Positions 15,947 to 22,769 of a stretch of 24,472 bases of DNA are shown piece after piece. A program made the translations under genes and the position numbers. The notes under the pieces were generated by a model. It saw only the letters and a program-made list of their open reading frames with translations. It did not search any database and was not told the DNA's origin. The DNA comes from a virus, in the IMG/VR virus record IMGVR_UViG_3300005747_000188, positions 1 through 24,472 of that record; one strand, 5' to 3'. Numbering within the stretch: the first letter of the stretch is position 1; each line of letters starts with the position of its first letter.

Positions 15947-16643
15947 TTGGGAGGGGTTCTCTATTTTCTCTAGTTGAGGGAAAAAAAGTCAGATCTATGT
16001 CTGGTTGGAATTTTTGTATATGATTTCTTAACGCTCTTGAATCTTGAGCTAACATATATTTGTCAACAAATTCCCGTATTGATTTAGGCTCAGAATCTCC
16101 CCCTACAGATGTTATTATATGTTTCAATCTTGTAGAAACTGTGGATGAATTTTCTTTTGATAATTTCTTTAAACCCTCTAATTCTCTATTGATATTTTGT
16201 TCATCTTTATGAGTTAGAATTTTAAATGTAATTTCAGTATCTGTTGAAGGTAATGTAAAATTAAAATTATTTATACCCTTTGTAAATTCAATTTCATTCA
16301 ATTTTTTATTATCTAAAGTAGTTAAATCCACTGATATTTCTTCTCCATCATAAATGAAATCATAATTTTTACCGTATCCTAAAATACGTGCAGCTACCAT
16401 AACTGCGTTTTTATCACCTATGATTAAATCATTATAATTAATATCTGATATTATTAGTGATTGGAGTAATTTGTCTATTACTATTCCTTTTTCAATATAT
16501 GATTGGTTTGAAAGGATATCTTCTTCCTTTGCGGTCATATATTTCATTTCTATTTTCCCACTTGATAATGGGTTATCTTCAGGATAAATTAAACCTTTAG
16601 ATGGAAGTTCTACCATTTCAGTAGGTAACTTAAAATCTGCCAT
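15915..16643 (-). CDS. T4 gp26-like baseplate/tail assembly protein
   Basis: This 242-residue protein matches the pattern I associate with the T4 baseplate (gp26-type) family. The start is MADFKLPTEMVELPSKGLIY followed by LSSGKIEMKYMTAKEEDIL and then KGIVIDKLLQSLI. The second half is helical and polar, with EQNINRELEGLKKLSKE in the middle. In many phages, proteins of this kind encoded just before the tape measure gene act as tail assembly chaperones; in T4, gp26 is assigned to the baseplate hub pathway. The stop overlaps a further frame that continues to the tape measure gene. A TATAAATAT-class site lies 29 bases before the start. Family assignment is by recalled pattern; the chaperone role is inferred from position. 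Confidence 0.78.
   Translation of the reverse strand: MADFKLPTEMVELPSKGLIYPEDNPLSSGKIEMKYMTAKEEDILSNQSYIEKGIVIDKLLQSLIISDINYNDLIIGDKNAVMVAARILGYGKNYDFIYDGEEISVDLTTLDNKKLNEIEFTKGINNFNFTLPSTDTEITFKILTHKDEQNINRELEGLKKLSKENSSTVSTRLKHIITSVGGDSEPKSIREFVDKYMLAQDSRALRNHIQKFQPDIDLTFFPSTRENREPLPIGLNFFWPDF
15927..15938 (-). promoter_or_regulatory. Candidate +1/-2 ribosomal frameshift site
   Basis: On the coding strand this reads AACTTTTTTTGG, with frame-0 codons AAC TTT TTT TGG, five codons before the gp26-like stop. Moving to the +1 (equivalently -2) frame on the seven-T run gives GGC CTG and continues into the downstream 100-codon frame. A -1 shift instead reaches TGA at once. The fusion would be about 332 residues (238 plus 94). 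A -2 shift has been reported for tail assembly genes of phage Mu, so the direction is not unprecedented. No test of pausing elements was possible. Confidence 0.45.
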
Positions 16644-16672
16644 AATCTTTTATTTATTAATAACTTGTTTAA

Positions 16673-16681
16673 TATAAATAT
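16673..16681 (-). promoter_or_regulatory. ATATTTATA site before the gp26-like gene
   Basis: Located just beyond the HNH terminator T-run and 29 bases before the gp26-like ATG, a plausible place to restart transcription after the endonuclease gene. Confidence 0.55.
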
Positions 16682-16684
16682 GAA

Positions 16685-16714
16685 TATAAAAAAGAAGTTT
16701 GACTAAACCAAACT
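16685..16714 (-). terminator. Terminator-like hairpin after the HNH gene
   Basis: The minus strand reads AGTTTGGT, TTA, AGTCAAACT-type pairing (about 8 bp with two G-T pairs), followed by TCTTTTTTATA. The stem begins inside the last codons of the HNH gene. The same outer stem is found at 4355-4375. Confidence 0.6.
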
Positions 16715-17182
16715 ATCCTTTTTTTTTCTGTTTTCTTCTACACTTAAGGGTTGTGTATTAGTGTAATGAAATGACCCTCCTTTATTTAAAGGAATAATAT
16801 GATCAATTTCCCAATACTCCCCATAATTTTCCCAACTCATATTTTCATCAAATTTACTTTCTAAATATTCTGAGTATTGACTAAAGGTGCAATCTAAGTG
16901 TTTAATTGTAGATATCATAAAGTTTATTCCTTTTTTTATTTCCTTAGATATTTGTGTTCTTTGTTTTTGAGTCATTTTCTTCTCAGGATTGTTTTCAAAG
17001 AAATTTTTTTTATACTCATTGATTCTTTTTTTATTTTTTTGATAATATTCCTTTTGGTATGATTTATTCTTTTCTTGTCTAGTTGCTCTATATGCTTTAG
17101 AGTATTTTGATTTTTTAGATTTATTTTTTTGATAATATTCTTTATCTTTTGCTTTTTGTTCTTCTGTTGATTTATATTCCAT
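16703..17182 (-). CDS. HNH homing endonuclease
   Basis: This 159-residue protein ends in an HNH nuclease motif: WEIDHIIPLNKGG at 124-136 with D127 and H128, then N142 in YTNTQPL and N151 in EENRKKK. It would make a DNA cut and probably spreads itself to related phage genomes. The N-terminal 75 residues are extremely Lys/Tyr/Gln-rich, with the repeated phrase EYYQKNK and the related KAYRATRQEKN, resembling the short basic DNA-binding repeats in phage HNH enzymes. It is inserted between the tail tube gene and the gp26-like gene, flanked by a terminator on each side, as expected for a mobile gene. There is no zinc-binding Cys pair. The ATG at 17182 lies 3 bases after a TATAAATAT-class site. Confidence 0.88.
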   Translation of the reverse strand: MEYKSTEEQKAKDKEYYQKNKSKKSKYSKAYRATRQEKNKSYQKEYYQKNKKRINEYKKNFFENNPEKKMTQKQRTQISKEIKKGINFMISTIKHLDCTFSQYSEYLESKFDENMSWENYGEYWEIDHIIPLNKGGSFHYTNTQPLSVEENRKKKDSLV

Positions 17183-17185
17183 GTG

Positions 17186-17194
17186 TATAAATAT
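17186..17194 (-). promoter_or_regulatory. ATATTTATA site before the HNH gene
   Basis: Follows the tail tube terminator and ends 3 bases before the HNH ATG, too close for an ordinary sense promoter that starts downstream of its core. Confidence 0.45.
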
Positions 17195-17200
17195 AGATAC

Positions 17201-17229
17201 AAAAAGGGAGCTTGAAAACCAAGCTCCCT
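17201..17229 (-). terminator. Intrinsic terminator after the tail tube gene
   Basis: The minus strand carries AGGGAGCTTG pairing with CAAGCTCCCT (10 bp) around a 5-base loop, followed by five T. It starts 27 bases after the tail tube stop and lies before the HNH start, separating the sheath-tube unit from the endonuclease. Confidence 0.9.
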
Positions 17230-17255
17230 CTCTAGAAATATTTGTTTCTTTTATT

Positions 17256-17744
17256 TTAGAAATTCAGTACTGCGTAATCTAATCCTAATGTTAATTCGAT
17301 TTGTTTAGCTTCATTTTCTGTATCCCAGTTGTAATCACCGAAAGTAGCTTCTTTAATAAATGCTCCTTTTAGTATCCATTCTGAAACGATATCACCTACA
17401 GGTCCTAATACATTTACTGTAAGATCTTTTTTATAAAAATCTGAATAACCATCTCTACCTGTTACTGATTCATGTCCTAAACGAACCCATTCCATAACGG
17501 CTTGAGCACCTGATGGAGTAATTGGATCAAATAAAGTCATGGTAACATCATTCCATACTGATTTACCCTTAACTTTTCTAAGGATGTTGATGTGGTTTAA
17601 TATAACTTCACCTTGTGTTAATGAAATTGCGCTTATCCCCTTAATAATAAAGCTTGGTATACCATCCATATAAAGGATGAATCTGTTAGCTTGCTTCGGT
17701 TCAAACGCGGTGAAGAATATTTCGTTAGGATCTAGTACTGACAT
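17256..17744 (-). CDS. Tail tube protein (gp19-like)
   Basis: This 162-residue protein has the size and pattern of the T4 gp19 tail tube subunit (163 residues). The conserved phrases are FEPKQANRFILYMDGIPSFI, followed by LNHINILRKVKGKSVW, VTMTLFDPITPSGAQAVMEW and the C-terminal IELTLGLDYAVLNF. Hexamers of it stack to form the inner tube through which DNA passes. It directly follows the sheath gene (46-base gap), the order found in T4 (18 then 19). A strong intrinsic terminator follows it at 17201-17229, so this is probably the end of the sheath-tube transcript. The start has a TATAAATAT-class site 22 bases upstream. Confidence 0.93.
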   Translation of the reverse strand: MSVLDPNEIFFTAFEPKQANRFILYMDGIPSFIIKGISAISLTQGEVILNHINILRKVKGKSVWNDVTMTLFDPITPSGAQAVMEWVRLGHESVTGRDGYSDFYKKDLTVNVLGPVGDIVSEWILKGAFIKEATFGDYNWDTENEAKQIELTLGLDYAVLNF

Positions 17745-17766
17745 TGTGTTTTAATTTATTTTCAAT

Positions 17767-17775
17767 TATAAATAT
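17767..17775 (-). promoter_or_regulatory. ATATTTATA site before the tail tube gene
   Basis: Lies in the 46-base sheath-tube gap, 22 bases before the tube ATG. The spacing is identical to that at the sheath gene. Confidence 0.55.
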
Positions 17776-17790
17776 TTGATTTCTTAATTT

Positions 17791-19872
17791 TTATGCTGGG
17801 AAAGTTGCTCCAGTTGGTAATATGTTAAAATCTAGGTAGATAAATTCAGCTGTTTTAGTTGGTTGAATATAAATTTGACCTATCATTTGGTTTCTATCAA
17901 TAACATCTGGTGTGTTATTTGAATCATCCATTACAACTTTAAAAGCATATAATCCTTGTCTTTGTTGAACACTTGCTAAATATGGGTTAACTTGTGTTAA
18001 GAAGTTATTTCTTGTTGCTATTGTGTTTTGTTCAAATACTAAGTTATCAGCGATTTGAGAAATGTATGATTTTAATTCAATTAATAATCTTCTAACATTT
18101 ACTCTATCTAATGCTGATGCTGCTGTTTGTAATGTTTTCTGACCAAATACTACTACACCTGCATTAGGGAATGTAGCAATTGGATTTACATTAGCTTGGT
18201 ATAAAGTATCTCTATTACCATTTGTTAATTTTCTTTCTGCTCTTAACACAGTTGACATTCCACCTCTGTTTAGACCTGCTGGTGCAAACCAAGCTTCTCC
18301 TGCTCTATCATTAAAGGCAAATACACCTGGCATCATACATGAAGCTGGTACCCAAACTTGAGATCCTAAATCTGGATCAATTGTTTGAACCCATGGCCAA
18401 TATGTTGCTGCGTATGAAGAATCTACTGATGATGCTGCACTTACTACCGCATTAATTTCTGAGTTGTAATTTCTTAAATCTATTATAGATAAATTATCTC
18501 CTCTTTGTTGAGAAGTATCTACCATTGTAGTTAATGGAGCTGAGTGGCTTTGTTTTGTTAAACCTGGTGCTACTATTAAATTATATTGGTATTCATCTTG
18601 ATTAGCTAATAAATTAAGTGAAGTTGTATAATTATCTGCTACTAATCCTTGAGTAACTGTTCCTATATTTTCATAGAAATTTCCGGCTGTTGTAGCAAAT
18701 GGAGTACCTTCAGCAGCTCCCATTGTACCTGATGCAGCTACTGGGATTGATGATGTATATTGTGATTTTGCATTCCCTGCGTTATCAAAATAATTTAATG
18801 TTTTTGATGCTACTGATTTTACTCTTACGTATCTACTTAATGTATTATAAGTTCCTTCATTTTTAACATAATACTGACCATTGTCAGATGTAACTGTTTG
18901 TTTTGAATTTCCTATTACTTTTTCAATATAGTTTGTAGCATTTGGATCTAATGATAAATTAGGCCAAGTCTCTAATACTGTTTTAGAAGTTGTAATATCA
19001 TCACCTCTTCTAATTAATAAACTAAATGTACCTGATGCTGTGTTTGGAGAAACAATTTCCCATCTTACATTATCTCTTGTACCATTAGCTAAATCACCTG
19101 AAGCACCTTGAGTACCTGAGCTATTCTGATCAGCTCCTTCTGAAAGTGTTTCTAAAGTAAATGCTGTATCATTAGTTCCATTTACGCCACCTGTGAAAGT
19201 CACTATACTACCCATAGTACCTGCTAAAGCATCATATATAGATCCAGAACTTAATATCCATGAATTTGAATCTGCAGCGTTGGTTCCTGTATATGATGAA
19301 GTTATGTGAACATCACCCCCAGATGTTGATGCTGAAAAATATACTGAGGCACTAGCGTTAATTTCTTGTACTAATCCATTTATTCCTCCATTATAACCAT
19401 ATATATTAACTCCTGGAAAATCACCTCCAGAACCTGATATAAAATATATAGTAGAAGTTCCTAAATTTACTCCAATACCTTGATCTGATGCTGAGATTGC
19501 TGAGGCATATGTAAAGGATGCAGATGCTGGAACTCCTGCTGATGCTATGTCTGAATTTGCAATATTAGAACTAGTTGCACTAGTGTAAGAACCGCTAACT
19601 ACTCTAGTTACTAATAATGAATCACCTCCTTGTTGAAAATAATTATATGCTGCTATTGAAGTGAAGTAAGTGTATTCTGCACTTCCACTTTCTACTACAG
19701 CTCCGAATCTGTTTTGGTAGTCACTATATGTAGTAACTAATGTTGGGATGCCTACTGGACCTTTAACTGTTGGACCTAATATAGCTGCGCCAGCTTGTAT
19801 AGGTTGTGCTTGAAGGAATGAATTGTCATTCTCGTTAGCTAATACACCTGGTGATAATAATACTTCTGCCAT
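17791..19872 (-). CDS. Contractile tail sheath protein (gp18-like)
   Basis: This 693-residue protein is the contractile sheath. The N-terminus MAEVLLSPGVLANENDNSFL, followed by GPTVKGPVGIPTLV and YSDYQNRFG, is characteristic of T4 gp18-type sheaths. The conserved C-terminal domain is clear: VRRLLIELKSYI, FEQNTIATRNNFLTQVNPYL and GQIYIQPTKTAEFIYLDFNI. The region from about 100 to 260 is a Ser/Gly/Thr-rich insertion with strand-rich character, probably a surface-exposed domain of the kind that varies between sheaths. Length is close to T4 gp18 (659 residues). It leads the sheath-tube pair. The start has a TATAAATAT-class site 22 bases upstream and no Shine-Dalgarno. Confidence 0.95.
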   Translation of the reverse strand: MAEVLLSPGVLANENDNSFLQAQPIQAGAAILGPTVKGPVGIPTLVTTYSDYQNRFGAVVESGSAEYTYFTSIAAYNYFQQGGDSLLVTRVVSGSYTSATSSNIANSDIASAGVPASASFTYASAISASDQGIGVNLGTSTIYFISGSGGDFPGVNIYGYNGGINGLVQEINASASVYFSASTSGGDVHITSSYTGTNAADSNSWILSSGSIYDALAGTMGSIVTFTGGVNGTNDTAFTLETLSEGADQNSSGTQGASGDLANGTRDNVRWEIVSPNTASGTFSLLIRRGDDITTSKTVLETWPNLSLDPNATNYIEKVIGNSKQTVTSDNGQYYVKNEGTYNTLSRYVRVKSVASKTLNYFDNAGNAKSQYTSSIPVAASGTMGAAEGTPFATTAGNFYENIGTVTQGLVADNYTTSLNLLANQDEYQYNLIVAPGLTKQSHSAPLTTMVDTSQQRGDNLSIIDLRNYNSEINAVVSAASSVDSSYAATYWPWVQTIDPDLGSQVWVPASCMMPGVFAFNDRAGEAWFAPAGLNRGGMSTVLRAERKLTNGNRDTLYQANVNPIATFPNAGVVVFGQKTLQTAASALDRVNVRRLLIELKSYISQIADNLVFEQNTIATRNNFLTQVNPYLASVQQRQGLYAFKVVMDDSNNTPDVIDRNQMIGQIYIQPTKTAEFIYLDFNILPTGATFPA

Positions 19873-19894
19873 TTTCTACAAAATTAATTTTGTT

Positions 19895-19903
19895 TATAAA
19901 TAT
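19895..19903 (-). promoter_or_regulatory. ATATTTATA site before the tail sheath gene
   Basis: Coding strand ATATTTATAAACAAAATT, 22 bases before the sheath ATG in a 54-base gap. Confidence 0.55.
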
Positions 19904-19926
19904 TGTAGAGGTTCTTAAAAGTGCAG

Positions 19927-20175
19927 TTAAGATTTAATAAATTCACCACTCTCTAAATTTATGGTTCCTTCACCATATTTTTGTTTAAGTTGGTTGCCTA
20001 CTTCTGTCTGCTTGCTTTCAAAACTCTCTATGTTCTGTTTTAAGTTTTGTTTAAACTTTTCTAAGGTACTTATTTGGTATTCTATTTGTCCCAATTGAAG
20101 TACGAAATCGTTTTGTTGTTTTTGTAACGAAGCTAAATTATCTAGCTCTTCTTGTGATAAAACTGTTTTTTCCAT
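19927..20175 (-). CDS. Small coiled-coil protein upstream of the tail sheath
   Basis: This 82-residue protein is almost entirely one amphipathic coiled coil: heptad-like Leu/Ile/Phe spacing in LDNLASLQKQQNDFVLQLGQ and ISTLEKFKQNLKQNIESF. It ends with a short folded-looking tail, YGEGTINLESGEF. I do not recognise a family. It has no membrane segment and no cysteine. Its only Met is the start codon, so the ATG at 20175 is fixed, with a TATAAATAT-class site just 3 bases upstream. It is isolated by a terminator-like structure on its upstream side and precedes the sheath gene by 54 bases, which suggests a tail or neck accessory or assembly protein. Confidence 0.75.
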   Translation of the reverse strand: MEKTVLSQEELDNLASLQKQQNDFVLQLGQIEYQISTLEKFKQNLKQNIESFESKQTEVGNQLKQKYGEGTINLESGEFIKS

Positions 20176-20178
20176 GAT

Positions 20179-20187
20179 TATAAATAT
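20179..20187 (-). promoter_or_regulatory. ATATTTATA site before the coiled-coil gene
   Basis: Three bases before the only possible start codon of the 82-residue protein, and downstream of the LamG terminator-like structure. Confidence 0.45.
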
Positions 20188-20239
20188 TAAATGTTTATGT
20201 TAAAATATATAAAAATTTAAGGAAAATCAAATTATTTTT

Positions 20240-20311
20240 AAAAGGAGCTAAGGGAGGTGAGTATATTATCTTTTTTATTTGAAAAATAAATCCCCCCAAA
20301 GCTACTCTTTT
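20240..20311 (-). terminator. Imperfect long hairpin after the LamG gene
   Basis: Starting at the LamG stop codon, AAAAG, AGCT and a G-run pair with CTTTT, AGCT and CCTCCC further on, with mismatches. An inner 6-bp stem (TTATTT/AAATAA) closes on TTC. It is followed by TTTTAAAAATAATTTG. It may be a terminator or a structured leader of the next gene. The 134-base gap holds no gene I can support. Confidence 0.4.
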
Positions 20312-21125
20312 AATCTCCCATCCTATACCATGATGTTGGTGATGTAGGTAATGTATTTAAATCTAATGATTGGGATGTACCTATTGGTAAACTTCCACTA
20401 TATATAGTTCCAATAATGGATGATTCTAAAGCATGGTCAAATATTGCTACTTCATCTATTAGTCCTGTAAAATTATAATTAACTCCACTATATGATGTTT
20501 CTCCTATTTTAGCTTGAGGAGTATCAATATTTCCTTTCCAGGTTCCATTAGTAGATAAAGTTTCTTCTTCTCCATTCACATATATTGCTGTTGTAGAAGG
20601 TGTTCCATCTTTTATTACAACTATATGATACCAAGTATCTAATGAAAGTGAAGTTGATCCTTTAACATTATCATTATTTGCAATTGAAGATTGAATTGTA
20701 TCTTCCCATAGTGATATGCTTATGTAATCTGATGTTGATTCATTTGGTACTATTGTTAAAATACCACCATCATTACTTTGAGATTCAGAGTCTCTTTTTA
20801 TCCAAAATGAAACTGATTGTGATCCTGTTCCTTCTAAAGATGGTCCTAAATTAAAAACAGTATCATTACCGTTAAAAACCATAGAGTAATTATTAGATAT
20901 TGGGGTTGGATTATAAATGATTATCTCTTCCTTAATAAAGTCACCATCATCATCTATAGTAACCCTATACCTTTTTCCTGAAGGAGAATTTAGGATAATC
21001 CCTTTAGTTGAATCTGTTATTTCTATGTCTTGTTCTATGGTTGGTTCTAATTTAGCATCTATTTCAGTTTTTAATTCGCTGAATCTTTGCGCTAAAAAAT
21101 ATCCCAACTCTGATAATATACTCAT
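20310..21125 (-). CDS. LamG/concanavalin-like domain virion surface protein
   Basis: This 271-residue protein is probably a receptor-binding or decorating virion protein. Residues 1-20 (MSILSELGYFLAQRF) carry the N-terminal signature shared with two downstream neighbours. Residues 44-62 contain LNSPSGKRYRVTIDDDGDF, a short strand motif common in phage tail proteins. From about 80 to 235 lies a LamG-type jelly roll: YSMVFNG, SVSFWIKRD, DTWYHIVVIKDG, AIYVNGEEE, and FTGLIDEVAIFDHAL. That last block is the hallmark of this fold, which binds glycans or proteins. The C-terminus ends in SPTSWYRMGD. An intrinsic-terminator-like structure follows its stop codon. Catalysis is not expected. The exact position in the virion is unknown. 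Confidence 0.85.
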   Translation of the reverse strand: MSILSELGYFLAQRFSELKTEIDAKLEPTIEQDIEITDSTKGIILNSPSGKRYRVTIDDDGDFIKEEIIIYNPTPISNNYSMVFNGNDTVFNLGPSLEGTGSQSVSFWIKRDSESQSNDGGILTIVPNESTSDYISISLWEDTIQSSIANNDNVKGSTSLSLDTWYHIVVIKDGTPSTTAIYVNGEEETLSTNGTWKGNIDTPQAKIGETSYSGVNYNFTGLIDEVAIFDHALESSIIGTIYSGSLPIGTSQSLDLNTLPTSPTSWYRMGD

Positions 21126-21155
21126 ATGACCTGTTTGGTAAAAACATTAATATGG

Positions 21156-21164
21156 TATAAATAT
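21156..21164 (-). promoter_or_regulatory. ATATTTATA site before the LamG gene
   Basis: Sits between the strong terminator (21178-21206) and the LamG ATG, 30 bases upstream of that start. This is the best positional case for promoter function. Confidence 0.6.
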
Positions 21165-21177
21165 GATAAAAAAAATG

Positions 21178-21206
21178 AAAAAAAAAAGGGGAACCAAAGT
21201 TCCCCT
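21178..21206 (-). terminator. Intrinsic terminator after the 149-residue gene
   Basis: On the minus strand, AGGGGAAC and GTTCCCCT pair perfectly over 8 bp around a 4-base TTTG loop, followed by a run of ten T. It starts 54 bases after the stop of the 149-residue gene and ends before the LamG start, so the LamG gene needs its own promoter or read-through. Confidence 0.9.
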
Positions 21207-21218
21207 ATTTAATTATTA

Positions 21219-21236
21219 TATAGTTAAAAAACTATA
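21219..21236 (-). other. Perfect inverted repeat upstream of the terminator
   Basis: TATAGTT and AACTATA are separated by four bases, 13 bases upstream of the strong terminator in the direction of transcription. It has no T-run of its own. It may protect the 3' end of the message or be a remnant of a second terminator. Confidence 0.4.
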
Positions 21237-21259
21237 ATTTAATTATATGTTAGTTATGA

Positions 21260-21709
21260 TTATGCGTAAGCTTCTGTAATTTGTTCCAATGCTGCTATTA
21301 CTGTAGCATCATCAAATCCAAAATGTGCTTCTCTTTCTGCTGCTATTGTAGATAATTCTTCATTGTAATCTGCAATTGAAGCATTTAATTCTGCACCTTC
21401 TTCAGCAAGTTTTTCATCCAATTCTTTAAATACATTGAAAATATTATCATCTGATAATAAATTTTTAATGTTCTCTCCTTCAGTTACTAAAGCAGCTGAG
21501 TATTTACCAAATGCTTTGTCCATTGTTTCAAATGATTTGTTCATCTCCTCATTTATCAATGATACATCTTCACTATATTCTCCAGGAAGATAAACATTTG
21601 TTTGATTATTAAAATTTTCTCCAACTTCCCACATTTTTTTATCATCTGATTGTTTGTTAAATTCAAATTTAGTACGGACTGCTAATCCTATTTCTTGTAA
21701 TATGCTCAT
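21260..21709 (-). CDS. Helical virion-type protein with shared N-terminal docking signature
   Basis: This 149-residue protein starts MSILQEIGLAVRTKF, the same signature as the LamG protein downstream. It continues as an acidic, Ala/Glu-rich helical protein with long amphipathic helices (EELSTIAAEREAHFG, then DDATVIAALEQITEAYA at the end). I recognise no family and see no enzyme motif. The shared N-terminus suggests that it docks to the same structure as its neighbours. It lies 34 bases after the stop of the 146-residue gene and is followed by a strong terminator, so it probably ends a transcript. The leader is A-rich and contains no Shine-Dalgarno or TATAAATAT site. Confidence 0.72.
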   Translation of the reverse strand: MSILQEIGLAVRTKFEFNKQSDDKKMWEVGENFNNQTNVYLPGEYSEDVSLINEEMNKSFETMDKAFGKYSAALVTEGENIKNLLSDDNIFNVFKELDEKLAEEGAELNASIADYNEELSTIAAEREAHFGFDDATVIAALEQITEAYA

Positions 21710-21743
21710 TTTATTATTTTTTTAATTGTTTATATTTTATTTC

Positions 21744-22184
21744 TTATGCTCCTGTGAATCCTTCTGTAAAATCAGATAATTCTCCTACTTTAGTTACATA
21801 TGCATCATATCTAGCATCTGCAGTACTTATTGCAGCTGCTAAATCAGAATTATATTTTTCATTATATGCTGAAATAGCATCACCTGCTTCTTTAAGAGAG
21901 GAAACTGGTAAACCGTCACTTGCAACTTGTAAGTCTTGTAGAACACTATTATATCCTCCTTCTAGGTCAGTCATATGTTGTTGGTATTTAAATGTTGACA
22001 GTGATGTATAGTTTCCATCTAATGCAACCATATTTGCTGTGTGTTCTGCATCTAATTGAGCGAAAGTCTCTGTATATATTCTTTCTTTTTCAGCTACGTC
22101 TGCTTTATGTGCTGCTTTGTCTTCTTGAGCATGGCTACTAATTCTTTCTGCTATTAGTGCTATTATTTGGTCATTTGCTGGCAT
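21744..22184 (-). CDS. Helical Ala-rich hypothetical protein between paralogous-looking genes
   Basis: This 146-residue protein is nearly all helix, with Ala, Glu, Asp and Lys in coiled-coil-like spacing (AQEDKAAHKADVAEKERIY, then AQLDAEHTANMVALDGNY). Unlike its two neighbours it lacks the I-L-x-E-[IL]-G start and opens MPANDQIIALIAERI, which could be a diverged form of the same short helix. Size and composition match the flanking 149- and 141-residue proteins, so the three may form a set. I recognise no family, signal peptide or membrane segment. Gaps to its neighbours are 39 and 34 bases. Coding is well supported; function is unknown. Confidence 0.68.
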   Translation of the reverse strand: MPANDQIIALIAERISSHAQEDKAAHKADVAEKERIYTETFAQLDAEHTANMVALDGNYTSLSTFKYQQHMTDLEGGYNSVLQDLQVASDGLPVSSLKEAGDAISAYNEKYNSDLAAAISTADARYDAYVTKVGELSDFTEGFTGA

Positions 22185-22223
22185 TTTGTATATTTTTTAT
22201 TGTTATTAATTATTTTATTTGGA

Positions 22224-22649
22224 TTATCCTACATATGAGTCCCATCCTCCTAGGAAACTTTCATAGTTTCCTTCTAAAGCGATTCTTGTTTCCCATCTTG
22301 ATACTTTTGCTACTTGAGAAGTCTCTAATGCTGAATCTAATTCTTCATCAGCTGCAACAAATGCATTTGCTATAGCTATAAGACCAGTATCAGCGTCATC
22401 TACTATTACTGAGTGTAAATTTGCTTTAGCTTGAACGATAAAATCTACCATTTCTGCTCCATGAGCACTTTCATCAGCAGTTATTTTATTAATGAATGCT
22501 TGATACTGTGCAACAGCGCTATCATCATTTTCACTTACTTTTTCACCTATTAGAGCTGTAAGAGCATCTCTATCTGCTTGTTTTTCAGCTGTGATTGTAT
22601 CATTGAGCTCTCTTACGGAAGTACCGATTTCTTTTAAAATGTTAATCAT
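22224..22649 (-). CDS. Helical virion-type protein with shared N-terminal docking signature (second small copy)
   Basis: This 141-residue protein begins MINILKEIGTSVREL, matching the signature of the 149-residue and LamG proteins. It then continues as an acidic, Ala/Asp-rich helical protein (ADRDALTALIGEKVSEN, AIANAFVAADEELDSALE). The C-terminus changes to an aromatic, Gly-rich end (YESFLGGWDSYVG). I recognise no family. At the nucleotide level the starts of the three genes differ at many positions, so the protein signature is kept by selection or comes from an old duplication. The gene is preceded by a 216-base intergenic region with a hairpin and direct repeats, probably its control region. 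Confidence 0.72.
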   Translation of the reverse strand: MINILKEIGTSVRELNDTITAEKQADRDALTALIGEKVSENDDSAVAQYQAFINKITADESAHGAEMVDFIVQAKANLHSVIVDDADTGLIAIANAFVAADEELDSALETSQVAKVSRWETRIALEGNYESFLGGWDSYVG

Positions 22650-22706
22650 TATTAGTTAATTTAAATTATTATTATTATTAAAAATATGTAACTTAATGTG
22701 GAAACT

Positions 22707-22728
22707 AGTTACACAGAAATGTGTAACT
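22707..22728. other. Perfect 9-bp inverted repeat with four-base loop
   Basis: AGTTACACA and TGTGTAACT flank GAAA on the plus strand (TTTC on the minus). The right arm belongs to the direct repeat TGTAACTTAAT, whose other copy (22687-22697) could compete for the left arm. No T-run follows on the minus strand, so an operator or alternating RNA structure is likelier than a terminator. Confidence 0.5.
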
Positions 22729-22760
22729 TAATTGAATGTACTTTATAATTTATGTACGAT

Positions 22761-22769
22761 TATAAATAT
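22761..22769 (-). promoter_or_regulatory. ATATTTATA site before the 141-residue gene
   Basis: Lies 111 bases from the start codon, upstream of the hairpin and direct repeat, so a transcript from here would carry those elements in its leader. Confidence 0.5.

Noticed and set aside
16972-17202. Second minus-strand frame overlapping the HNH gene
   Set aside because: Lys/Asn/Ile-rich out-of-frame reading of the repetitive Lys codons; the other frame carries the intact HNH motif.
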